Assembly (NCBI GenBank): GCA_964370825.1 | Contig: CAYJKY010000010.1 | Span: 20,321-84,320, forward strand | Direction of reading: 5' to 3' | Length of the DNA: 64,000 bases | Origin: CAYJBH01 sp964370825 | GTDB lineage: Bacteria > Bacillota > Clostridia > Oscillospirales > Ruminococcaceae | Part shown: one piece after another, positions 1 through 7,867 of the stretch | Numbering within the stretch: position 1 is the stretch's first letter | Layout: each line of letters opens with the position of its first letter | The notes under the pieces: generated by a model | What the model was told of the DNA's origin: nothing | The model's input: only the letters and a program-made list of their open reading frames with translations | Databases searched by the model: none | Made by a program: the position numbers and the translations under genes

Positions 1-221
1 CATATGCAATTTTATTTACTGTTTTCCTGCTTCAGTATTTCATCGGTTTAATATATATACCGATTGTTCAGGAAATTTTTAACTGGTTGTCTGTATTTTC
101 AAGGTTTACAAATATTACAAACGGAATTTTATCGTTAGCCGATATAGTTTATTTTATAAGCATAATAGTGGTGTTCTTATTCCTTACCACACGTGTGCTT
201 GAAAAAAAACGTTGGGCATAG
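1..221 (+). CDS. ABC-2 type transporter permease, C-terminal fragment (GldF-like)
   Basis: An open frame runs from the window edge (first full codon at 3) to a TAG at 219-221. It encodes about 72 residues with two hydrophobic stretches and ends in a short basic tail, LEKKRWA. This is the usual ending of ABC-2 type permeases, where the last helix is followed by an arginine/lysine-rich cytoplasmic tail. The next gene, 12 bp downstream, is GldG-like, which supports a GldF-type permease that forms the membrane channel of an ABC exporter. The N-terminal part and the ATPase gene lie outside the window. The substrate is unknown. The call rests on context and the short hydrophobic C-terminus. Confidence 0.7.
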   Translation, partial: YAILFTVFLLQYFIGLIYIPIVQEIFNWLSVFSRFTNITNGILSLADIVYFISIIVVFLFLTTRVLEKKRWA

Positions 222-233
222 GGGGAGATTGGA

Positions 234-1697
234 ATGAAAAAATTTTTAAACTCAAAAAAGTTTATGCATGGGGGTATGTCGTTACTGTTTCTCGTGATAT
301 TTATTGCGGTTGTTATAGTTATTAACCTTGTGACCGAAACACTTACCGAGCAATATGCTTTGACCCAGGACATTACCGCCGACAGCATCTACACAATTTC
401 CGACACTACGTCGGAGATGTTGAATAACCTTGAAGAAGAGGTTGTTGTTTATCTTATGATGACCGAGGCACAGGCCGAGGCAAACTCCGGCTTTAGCAAT
501 GCAAACGAACTGTTAAAACGTATGGTGGGTAACTCCGATGGCATGTTCAGGGTTGAATATGTCGATTTGACACAAAACCCAAGCTTTAGAGATAACTTTA
601 CAAGCCCGGACTCCATTGTTCCAGGCTCCATAGTTATGCAGAGTTCTAAACGAGACACAGTTATTGATGTGAATGACCTTTATTCCAGTAGCTACGACTT
701 CTCTACAGGTGAAAGCTACACCTCAGGTTATCAGGCTGACCAAAAATTCGCCTCCTCGCTTCATTATGTTACTACCGATGAACTTCCTAAGATTGCCTTT
801 ATAACAGGTCATGGTGAATATGTTGACAACGAATCATTCAATGACATATTCAGCTTTAACAGCTATGAAATATCCGAGCTAGAGCTAATAAGCGAGGATA
901 TTCCGGAAGATATTGACTTTTTAGTTATCTTTGCACCCTCCACAGACTACTCCGAGGAGGAGATTACAAAGCTAAACGAATACCTTACACGCACCGAATC
1001 GAATAATCTTATTGTTGTAAGCACTCCTGAATTTTACACCCTCGAAAGGCTGAACAGGTACCTGTCGGAGTGGGGCGTTGAATCCGGTTCAAACCTGGTT
1101 GCTGACCCATCACGCGCTGTAGGTTCTGATCCTACTACAATAGTGCCGGAACTTTTAAGTCATGAAATCACCGATGAAATTATCGCCTCCGATTCCGGCA
1201 ATATTATAACCGCACTTACTACCGAGCTCAACGTTACCTATGAAGCGGACGGATATCGCACTACCTCGGTGCTTATGCAATCTTCCGATTCATCCTATGG
1301 TAAGGATGCTTCGACCGGCGAAGCTATAACCGACATTACACAGCAGTCCGGTGATGCAGACGGCCCCTTCCCGTTGATGGTTCTCTCTACCGACAGCCAG
1401 TTTATCAGCAATGTAAGCACCTATCATCATGTGTTATTTGTTTCCACATATAACACCCTATCCCCCGATATACTAAGCGATGATTCCTTCAAAAATTCTT
1501 CACTTATCACCTCCGCTATAGGCTACATGAATCCTTCGGTAGATGCGATAGAAATAGAACCTATCGAGTTTTCCAGCCCGTATCTTGATATAGTGTCGGA
1601 AACAGCAATTGCAATACTGGTAGTACTGGTTATTCTTATACCGCTTTGCTTTGTGGGCGTTGGCATATTCGTTTATATTAGGAGAAAGAACAGGTAA
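234..1697 (+). CDS. GldG-like ABC transporter auxiliary protein
   Basis: A 487-residue membrane protein with one transmembrane helix near residues 16-35, a large extracytoplasmic part, and a second helix near 455-480 ending in a basic tail (YIRRKNR). The TISDTT segment (54-59) and FITGHGEY (189-196) match motifs typical of the GldG/ABC-type auxiliary family found next to ABC-2 permeases. Family members are thought to help an ABC exporter; the first members were described in gliding Bacteroidetes, but homologues without gliding are common in Bacillota. A GGGGGAGA ribosome binding site precedes the ATG. The gene lies between the permease and a DUF4340 gene, so the three probably form one complex. 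The substrate cannot be predicted. Confidence 0.82.
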   Translation: MKKFLNSKKFMHGGMSLLFLVIFIAVVIVINLVTETLTEQYALTQDITADSIYTISDTTSEMLNNLEEEVVVYLMMTEAQAEANSGFSNANELLKRMVGNSDGMFRVEYVDLTQNPSFRDNFTSPDSIVPGSIVMQSSKRDTVIDVNDLYSSSYDFSTGESYTSGYQADQKFASSLHYVTTDELPKIAFITGHGEYVDNESFNDIFSFNSYEISELELISEDIPEDIDFLVIFAPSTDYSEEEITKLNEYLTRTESNNLIVVSTPEFYTLERLNRYLSEWGVESGSNLVADPSRAVGSDPTTIVPELLSHEITDEIIASDSGNIITALTTELNVTYEADGYRTTSVLMQSSDSSYGKDASTGEAITDITQQSGDADGPFPLMVLSTDSQFISNVSTYHHVLFVSTYNTLSPDILSDDSFKNSSLITSAIGYMNPSVDAIEIEPIEFSSPYLDIVSETAIAILVVLVILIPLCFVGVGIFVYIRRKNR

Positions 1698-1699
1698 CA

Positions 1700-3283
1700 A
1701 TGAAGAAAAAACAATTAACACTTATTGGCTCGGTTATCGTTTTGGTAATCCTTGTGGGTGCATACTTTCTCCTAACCTCGATGCCACAGGAAGAACCGGC
1801 TTCATCCGAAATGCCGGTAACGTCTACACCCGAGCTTAACTATCTTATTGAGATAGAGGAAAGTGAATTTAATTCTGTAACCGTTGATATTGAAAATGGG
1901 TATACCATAAACAAGGAAACGGTTACCACCGAAAATGATGAAGGCGAGGAGTTAACCTCGAGCGAGTACAGTCTTGCACAGCCGAGAGATGTTAACTATT
2001 CTGAAAGTGCTTTTTCATATGCGGCGGCATCGCTTCGCAAAATTCTTGTGGATGCGGAGCCTGTTGCGACAGATAACCATTCTGAGTATGGTCTTGACAG
2101 CCCAAGTGCAGTGGTTACGGTAGAGCACTCCGGCGGAGCTACCGTATACGAAATCGGAAACGAAGCTCCCGGTGGAACCGACTACTATGCAAAGCTTGCG
2201 GATAATGATGAAGTTTGGTTGATATCTGCCACTACGGCAAACTATGCACTTAACGGTGAGCAGCAATTCCGTGACAAACAACTATTCTCCTTTGCCGAGG
2301 GTGAGGAATATGATGCCGTTCAATCCTTCAAGTTAGAGCGTGCGGGACAGGAAACCATAGAGTTAGTTCCCCTCGAATATGACCCTGATACCTTCAGCTC
2401 ACAACATGAGTTGATTTCTCCTATAAAACACGAGGCAAACGACGCTGTATTCCTTGAGGAGATTATTTATGCATTTTCGTCTCTACAGTATGGCGACATA
2501 ATTGAGGATGACCCTCAGGACTACACACAGTATGGGTTAGTTGATCCAGAAGAAGAACAAGCGGAGCCTGTTGCAGGGGATGAAGCCGACACCGAAGAAG
2601 TGGATTTAACTTCAGAGGAAAGTGTCGACGTTGAGGAAGCAATTACGGAGGTCTCCGAGGAGGATGCCGTAACTACCGATTTGGAACAACCGTTTGCAAG
2701 AATCACCTTAAACGATGAACTTGTCATAACTCTTGGGGATTATACCGACGAGACCGAGACTGAGGTTTATGCCACTGTTTCCGGAATTGATTCCATAGTT
2801 ACCTTCCCTGTATCTTCATTCCCATACCTTGACGTCAATTATGTCGACCTTATGTCATCACTACTCTGGATTTATAACATACTTGATGCCGAGAGTATTG
2901 AGTTGATAACGCCGAGCGGTGAGCATGAAGCTTTCTTTAACCACATGGTAAACCCCGATGATGCAGAGGATGCATGGATGGAGCCTACCCTTGACGGCGA
3001 AGAAATTGAAGAAGATTTCGTTAAGGATATCTACCTCGGTATGTTATCGGTAACCTTGTCAAATGTTATTGAAGGTGAATCGGAAATTGGTGATATTGAG
3101 TATAAGTTCACAATAAATATGTTAGACGGTGATAGTCATGTCATGGAGTTTTATCGTATCAATGAACGTCAATACGGTGCTATAAAGGATGGTCAAGCGC
3201 TACCCTTCTATGTTAATGTTGACCTGTTGACCTATATTGAGGACTTAATTGCCGATATCAAGTCAGGTGTTCACGAGTCGTAA
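1700..3283 (+). CDS. DUF4340 domain-containing membrane-anchored protein
   Basis: A 527-residue protein starting 2 bp after the GldG-like gene. It has an N-terminal membrane anchor (about residues 7-27) and a DUF4340-type extracytoplasmic region with repeated beta-rich segments, including an AEPVATDNHSEYGLDSPSAVV stretch where the tyrosine-glycine-leucine element (YGLDSP) is typical of the family. Residues about 275-325 form a very acidic insert rich in Glu, Asp, Ser and Thr, probably disordered. DUF4340 proteins regularly follow GldF/GldG-type genes, so this is likely the third part of the same exporter. No enzymatic motif is visible. A strong terminator follows the stop codon, which makes this the last gene of the operon. 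Confidence 0.78.
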   Translation: MKKKQLTLIGSVIVLVILVGAYFLLTSMPQEEPASSEMPVTSTPELNYLIEIEESEFNSVTVDIENGYTINKETVTTENDEGEELTSSEYSLAQPRDVNYSESAFSYAAASLRKILVDAEPVATDNHSEYGLDSPSAVVTVEHSGGATVYEIGNEAPGGTDYYAKLADNDEVWLISATTANYALNGEQQFRDKQLFSFAEGEEYDAVQSFKLERAGQETIELVPLEYDPDTFSSQHELISPIKHEANDAVFLEEIIYAFSSLQYGDIIEDDPQDYTQYGLVDPEEEQAEPVAGDEADTEEVDLTSEESVDVEEAITEVSEEDAVTTDLEQPFARITLNDELVITLGDYTDETETEVYATVSGIDSIVTFPVSSFPYLDVNYVDLMSSLLWIYNILDAESIELITPSGEHEAFFNHMVNPDDAEDAWMEPTLDGEEIEEDFVKDIYLGMLSVTLSNVIEGESEIGDIEYKFTINMLDGDSHVMEFYRINERQYGAIKDGQALPFYVNVDLLTYIEDLIADIKSGVHES

Positions 3284-3291
3284 CTTTCACA

Positions 3292-3320
3292 AAAGGGATT
3301 GCATTAAATGCAATCCCTTT
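3292..3320 (+). terminator. Rho-independent terminator after the GldFG/DUF4340 operon
   Basis: A near-perfect inverted repeat (AAAGGGATTGCATT and its complement, separated by a minimal loop) lies 8 bp after the stop codon of the DUF4340 gene. It is followed by CATACCTTTTTT. The stem-plus-T-run layout is that of an intrinsic terminator. Confidence 0.8.
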
Positions 3321-3353
3321 CATACCTTTTTTAGTGCGAAAGGAGAAAATTTC

Positions 3354-4277
3354 ATGGCATCACATCCAATATATCAACTCTATGTTGAGCTAAACAACTT
3401 CAGACCTAAAATTTGGCGTAGATTTCAGCTTATGAACAACGTAAGCATGGCTAAGTTAGCCTATATGTTAATGAGTATTTACGAGATGGAGGGGCGTCAT
3501 CATTTCAATTTTGAAGTTCCCGTTCTCGATAATTTTAAAGTTTTGGTCGGCGATTACATTAACAGCCCAGAAAATGCCGAGGCGGTCAAAATGCTACAGC
3601 AGAGCGGCGGAATAATCAATATCGAGTTAATGTACAGTGATATGGAGCAAAACGATGGTAGGCCAACTCTTAATGCACTGGATTTAGCCCTCGGCAAGGT
3701 TTTAAACGGGCCAAATGAGAGATTAACCTTTAATTATGATTACGGAGATGGGTGGAGCTTCACAATAGTTCTTGAAGAGGTTATTTTGGACAAGGACATC
3801 CCGGGAAAATCCCTTCCGCTTCTGATTGACGGTAGCGGATACGGAATAATTGAGGATTGTGGCGGAGTAGACGGACTTGCTGACATTGTTCGTGCCTTTA
3901 AAGACAAAGGGGACGGATACGAAGAATACAGCGACTGGTTAGGAGTCAATGAATTTGATATCGAAAATCTTGATCTTGATGATTTGACAACAAAACTTAA
4001 AAAATATCCAAAACTTTTTAAGGATGCATATGAGTCCGAAGATGAGATATACTACGAAGACGAAGATGAGGAAGATTTATCAGATATTTCTGCCGAACAG
4101 CTTTGGAGCCGATTTTCTCCCGATGTACAAAGAATGATTTTAAACAGCTCCTACTGCCCGAACTGTTCCATAACTTCCATTATTGACTTTACTACTAAGC
4201 TTGATGAATACGATCTTGTTTTAACCGGAAAATGCTCAAAATGCGGCATAAGTATTGAAAGGGTAGTAGAGTACTAA
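3354..4277 (+). CDS. pRiA4b ORF-3 family protein with C-terminal zinc ribbon
   Basis: A 307-residue protein. The N-terminal part, with YQLYVELNNFRPKIWRRFQL (9-28 region), matches the plasmid pRiA4b ORF-3/IS1096 TnpR-like family. A central conserved Asp/Tyr/Gly segment (FNYDYGDGWSF) is characteristic of that family. An acidic stretch follows, and the C-terminus has two Cys pairs (CPNC about 268-271 and CSKC about 294-297) that look like a zinc ribbon. The ATG at 3354 was chosen because AAAGGAGAAAATTTC precedes it; the open frame extends upstream into the terminator hairpin without a ribosome site. The molecular function of the family is not known. There is no sign of a transposon around it. 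Confidence 0.8.
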   Translation: MASHPIYQLYVELNNFRPKIWRRFQLMNNVSMAKLAYMLMSIYEMEGRHHFNFEVPVLDNFKVLVGDYINSPENAEAVKMLQQSGGIINIELMYSDMEQNDGRPTLNALDLALGKVLNGPNERLTFNYDYGDGWSFTIVLEEVILDKDIPGKSLPLLIDGSGYGIIEDCGGVDGLADIVRAFKDKGDGYEEYSDWLGVNEFDIENLDLDDLTTKLKKYPKLFKDAYESEDEIYYEDEDEEDLSDISAEQLWSRFSPDVQRMILNSSYCPNCSITSIIDFTTKLDEYDLVLTGKCSKCGISIERVVEY

Positions 4278-4310
4278 CTTTCATTCCTATAGCTGATATA
4301 ATCATCTGCA

Positions 4311-4369
4311 ATTTGCAACTGTTTGCAATCATTTATAAACGTATATAAATGTAACAAACAGTTGCAAAT
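4311..4369 (+). terminator. Intrinsic terminator after the pRiA4b-family gene
   Basis: A perfect 15-bp inverted repeat (4311-4325 and 4355-4369, ATTTGCAACTGTTTG and its complement) with a 29-nt loop, followed by TTTCTTTTT. The downstream arm contains the -35 element of the next gene's promoter. Confidence 0.72.
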
Positions 4370-4390
4370 TTTCTTTTTATGGTATATAAT
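4362..4390 (+). promoter_or_regulatory. Sigma-A type promoter of the solute-binding lipoprotein gene
   Basis: TTGCAA at 4362-4367, a 17-bp spacer and TATAAT at 4385-4390. The -10 box is perfect. The -35 box lies inside the 3' arm of the upstream terminator. Transcription would start near 4397, so the ATG at 4379 cannot be the translation start if this promoter is used. Confidence 0.65.
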
Positions 4391-4396
4391 GTATGG

Positions 4397-5812
4397 GTGA
4401 GAAGCAGACAATGTGTAAATAGCACTGCATTTCGGTCGAAATGGTGGATTAAAATACTACCGGCGATCGCTTTGGTTTTGTCGTTTTCAGCCTGCAATGA
4501 TGTTGTTCCTCAGGTGCTTTCTGCCGAGGCTGAACAACATCCAATAGTTGTTGCGTATGATGCTTCACAGGGTACAAATCCGTATCTGTCTGACTCTCAG
4601 GTCACACATCAGCTAAGTAGTCTTCTGTTCACAAGACTTTATTTTTTGGATGAAAAGCTTTCTCCCACACCACAGCTGGCATCCTCCATTTCTTCGTATG
4701 ATGGTAACTCGGTTTATAAACTCAGTATTGTTGAAGATACCTTTGAGGACGGAACACCTATAACATTACAGGATGTGGAAGCATCGATAATAGCCGCAAT
4801 GGGCAGTAGTCGTTATATTGAAAGGCTAAAAAACATTGATGTCGTGGTAATAGAAGAAGATGCACTTAGGATAACCTTGCACGAACCGGATGCATTTTTT
4901 CCGTTATTGTTGACCATGCCGATTTTGCATGCATCGGACACCTCTGCGGATTTCCCGATTGCTTCGGGAGATTATGGTATGACAGGAAGTCGCTTATATT
5001 TAAGGGATGAGGCTAACGATTCCGATGTTCGAGAAATACAGCTTGTTGATTTGTCCTTGCCGGGAACTCTGACGGATGCATTAAATGCGGGAACTGTATC
5101 GCTTGCTGACACAACCTTTCTTCCCGACTTTGTTCCAATGTCTAATCTTGGTTACAGTGTCTACCCCACTACCTCCATGCTGTTTATCGGCTTTTCTGAT
5201 GTTGGCTTCACAACCTCTGAGCGCAGAGCAGTATCATCACTTATACCTCGTACCGACATTATACACGACATATTCTTTAATGTTGGATTTGAAAGCATAG
5301 GAATAATTTCTCCCGCATATGATTTTTGTGATGACGTTGAATTGACTTCTTCCGGAAGAGTTGAACAGGAGTACACCTTGCTTTACAATGCGCAAACCGC
5401 CGCAAGGGACTCTGTTGTTGCACTCATGACATCTGCATTCGCCAAGGAAGGCGTTACACTTAAAACGGTTTCGGCAGATAGCGTGGAACAATTTGACGAG
5501 TTGTTGTTACTTGGCGAATATGATCTATATCTCGGCGAAATATTGCTACCTGAAAACCTTGACTTCTCATATTTTTTTAATGAGAGTTCACCCGGATATA
5601 TTGATAACTTGTCACAGCGGTTGAGTGATGCGTATATCGACATGAAAAGCACCGGGAACACATACGAATTTTGTGAAGTATTTGTCGAAGAACAACCGAT
5701 CGCGCCTATAATTTTTCGTGGAGGAACCCTTTATCATGCCGAATGGTTGACAGGATTAACACCAAGAAACGAAAACCCGTATTTCAATTTTTTTGAGGTA
5801 GTTTATGATTAA
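4397..5812 (+). CDS. ABC transporter solute-binding lipoprotein (peptide/nickel family 5-like), orphan
   Basis: About 471 residues. The N-terminus has basic residues, a hydrophobic stretch and a lipobox-like SFSAC, so it is probably a lipoprotein anchored outside the membrane. The body resembles family 5 (oligopeptide/nickel) solute-binding proteins: an early AYDASQGTNPYLSD, then LFTRLYFLDEKLSPTPQLASS, FEDGTPITLQDVEASI, and a C-terminal PIIFRGGTLYHAEW. No permease or ATPase genes lie nearby. The start is uncertain: an ATG at 4379 lies within the promoter, so GTG at 4397, at or near the predicted transcription start and lacking a clear ribosome site, is the best remaining in-frame choice. The end overlaps asp23 by 8 bp, which suggests transcription with asp23-fakA-recG. 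Confidence 0.72.
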   Translation: MRSRQCVNSTAFRSKWWIKILPAIALVLSFSACNDVVPQVLSAEAEQHPIVVAYDASQGTNPYLSDSQVTHQLSSLLFTRLYFLDEKLSPTPQLASSISSYDGNSVYKLSIVEDTFEDGTPITLQDVEASIIAAMGSSRYIERLKNIDVVVIEEDALRITLHEPDAFFPLLLTMPILHASDTSADFPIASGDYGMTGSRLYLRDEANDSDVREIQLVDLSLPGTLTDALNAGTVSLADTTFLPDFVPMSNLGYSVYPTTSMLFIGFSDVGFTTSERRAVSSLIPRTDIIHDIFFNVGFESIGIISPAYDFCDDVELTSSGRVEQEYTLLYNAQTAARDSVVALMTSAFAKEGVTLKTVSADSVEQFDELLLLGEYDLYLGEILLPENLDFSYFFNESSPGYIDNLSQRLSDAYIDMKSTGNTYEFCEVFVEEQPIAPIIFRGGTLYHAEWLTGLTPRNENPYFNFFEVVYD

Positions 5813-6158
5813 AATATATAACTCTAAGGGCAGTATCAGAATTACCGGTGCGTACCTTGCGGCACTTTCCGGTATTGCGGCTCAAAGTTGTTTCGGAGTT
5901 GCAGACATGGCAGATGCCGATACAGGCGACACCTTGAAGTCAATAGTTTTCGGTAAAAACTATACCGACAAGGGCGTCAAGGTGGTGGAGTCAAATGGTA
6001 AACTTTTTATTGAACTTCATATCACTGTAATCTACGGATTAAACATCTCAGCCATAGTAAAAAGCATAATAAACAAGGTCAGATATACCATAGAACAGGC
6101 AACAGATTTAACCGTTGAAGAGGTTAATGTCGTGGTAGAAAACGTTAAAGACGAGTAA
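5805..6158 (+). CDS. Asp23/Gls24 family protein (YloU-like)
   Basis: A 117-residue protein with the small alpha/beta fold pattern of the Asp23/Gls24 family: an N-terminal GSIRITGAYLAALSGIAAQS segment and a C-terminal region with a VIYGLNI strand followed by a helix and VEEVNVVVENVKDE. Members are associated with the cell envelope and, in Staphylococcus, with alkaline stress. The gene order asp23-fakA-recG is conserved in many Bacillota (yloU-yloV-recG in Bacillus), which supports the call. The ATG overlaps the end of the lipoprotein gene by 8 bp, so translation may be coupled. The precise role in this organism is unknown. Confidence 0.88.
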   Translation: MIKIYNSKGSIRITGAYLAALSGIAAQSCFGVADMADADTGDTLKSIVFGKNYTDKGVKVVESNGKLFIELHITVIYGLNISAIVKSIINKVRYTIEQATDLTVEEVNVVVENVKDE

Positions 6159-6187
6159 GCTCAAACAAAGAAAGGACATTCATAACA

Positions 6188-7867
6188 ATGACTGAGATTA
6201 ACGGGCAGACTTTATGCCGCGCAATGATATCCGGTGCTAACTGCATTCAAAATTATCGTAGTGAAGTGGATGAACTGAATGTATTTCCTGTGCCGGACGG
6301 AGACACCGGCACCAATATGAGTATGACCATCTCTGCGGCTTCAAGAGAACTTGAGACGCTGTCGGAGGATTGCAGTGTAGAGGATGTGTCGAAAACAGCT
6401 GCCTCTGCCATGCTCAGGGGAGCACGTGGAAATTCCGGCGTTATTCTTTCTCTACTCTACCGCGGATTTTCTAAATCACTTGTCGGAAAAACTTCTATGA
6501 CGAGCGACGATTTAAAATCTGCTCTCGCTTCAGGTGTTTCTGCAGCATACAAGGCTGTTATGAAGCCAACCGAAGGTACCATGTTGACGGTAGCGAGGGT
6601 TGCGAGTGAGAAGATTTCAACAATCGAGACCGACAACGTCGTAGAGCTGTTTGGTGAACTTTGTCGGTATTCCGAGGAGGCGCTTGCAGAGACACCGGAG
6701 CAGCTTCCGGTACTTAAAAAGGCCGGTGTAGTGGATGCTGGTGGAAAGGGGCTTACCCTCATTTTCGAAGGTATGAGAAAGGTTATCTCGGGCGAAGGAT
6801 TTTGTACAAAAGAGCAAAAAGAACAAAAGGCGGCATCTGCTGTTGTCGGCAAGGGGGTTTTCGCCGACGAGCTTTTTGAGGAAAGCGATTTCGGCTATTG
6901 TACCGAATTTATAATTAATAAAGAGGAGAATGCGTCTACCGAAAAGCTGAGTGCATTTCTCGGAACCATAGGCGACAGCATCGTTGTCGTCGAGGACGAT
7001 GAAATTATTAAGGTTCATGTCCATACAGACGATCCCGGAAAGGCTCTTTCTCACGCAATAGGACATGGAAACCTTACCAGAATAAAGATTGAAAACATGA
7101 GCGAACAGTATGAAAGTCGCCAACAGCAGGGCAAAGGGCTTGCAAAACAGGTGAAATCCGAGCTTGATGATACTGCAACCTATAAATATATCGCCGTAGA
7201 CCCGGAGCGTGAGTATGGATTTGTTGCGGTTGCTGCCGGAGAAGGACTGCAAAATCTTTTTAACGAGTTTGGCGTCGATGCCATCGTCACCGGCGGTCAA
7301 ACAATGAACCCATCTACCGACGATATACTCGGAGCGGCACAATCGGTTCCCGCAAAAAACATTTTTATTTTACCAAATAATAAAAACATAATTCTAGCCG
7401 CCGAGCAGGCAAAAAAACTTGCAGACCGAAACTTGATAGTGTTACCTACAAGATCGATTCCCCAAGGTATTTCAGCAATATTAAGCTTCGACCCTGAGGC
7501 AGCACCCGAACAAAACGCCACCGAAATGCTTTTAGCAGCCGAGGCGGTTTCTACAGGTCAGATAACATTTGCTGCAAGAGACAGTGATTTTGATGGACAC
7601 AAGATAAAAAAAGGTGAAATACTAGCCCTGTTAAACGGAAAACTTGCGCACACCGGTGCTGATGTTTCTACACAGCTGTCACGGTTGGTTAAAGGCATGG
7701 TAAAGAAAAACAGCAGTTTCTTCACACTTATAGCCGGTTCTGACATATCACAAGAGGAAGCTGAGGCAAGCTTTAATGCTATAACCGAAAAACTTCCTAA
7801 AACTATTGAGTCTAGCTTAATAATGGGAGGACAACCGGTTTACTACTATATTCTTTCGGTGGAATAA
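6188..7867 (+). CDS. fakA: Fatty acid kinase catalytic subunit FakA (DAK2 domain, YloV)
   Basis: A 559-residue protein of normal family length. The N-terminal DhaL/DAK2 kinase domain (about 1-200) contains FPVPDGDTGTNMS at 33-45, whose aspartates bind the Mg-ATP, and a LRGARGNSGVILS nucleotide-binding loop. A middle region with GYCTEFIIN and VHVHTDDPG and a C-terminal DegV-like part complete the FakA layout. FakA phosphorylates fatty acids held by a FakB (DegV family) partner, which lets the cell use external fatty acids. No FakB gene is in the window. AAAGGA lies 11 bp before the ATG. The stop codon overlaps the recG start by one base. Confidence 0.92.
   Translation: MTEINGQTLCRAMISGANCIQNYRSEVDELNVFPVPDGDTGTNMSMTISAASRELETLSEDCSVEDVSKTAASAMLRGARGNSGVILSLLYRGFSKSLVGKTSMTSDDLKSALASGVSAAYKAVMKPTEGTMLTVARVASEKISTIETDNVVELFGELCRYSEEALAETPEQLPVLKKAGVVDAGGKGLTLIFEGMRKVISGEGFCTKEQKEQKAASAVVGKGVFADELFEESDFGYCTEFIINKEENASTEKLSAFLGTIGDSIVVVEDDEIIKVHVHTDDPGKALSHAIGHGNLTRIKIENMSEQYESRQQQGKGLAKQVKSELDDTATYKYIAVDPEREYGFVAVAAGEGLQNLFNEFGVDAIVTGGQTMNPSTDDILGAAQSVPAKNIFILPNNKNIILAAEQAKKLADRNLIVLPTRSIPQGISAILSFDPEAAPEQNATEMLLAAEAVSTGQITFAARDSDFDGHKIKKGEILALLNGKLAHTGADVSTQLSRLVKGMVKKNSSFFTLIAGSDISQEEAEASFNAITEKLPKTIESSLIMGGQPVYYYILSVE

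Noticed and set aside
3354..4277. Mobile element suggested by the IS1096 TnpR-like family name
   Set aside because: There are no terminal repeats, no transposase and no disrupted gene around it; family members are common outside transposons.
6617..7342. 241-codon open frame on the - strand
   Set aside because: It lies wholly opposite fakA, has no ribosome site, and its translation shows no recognisable domain. It is a shadow frame.
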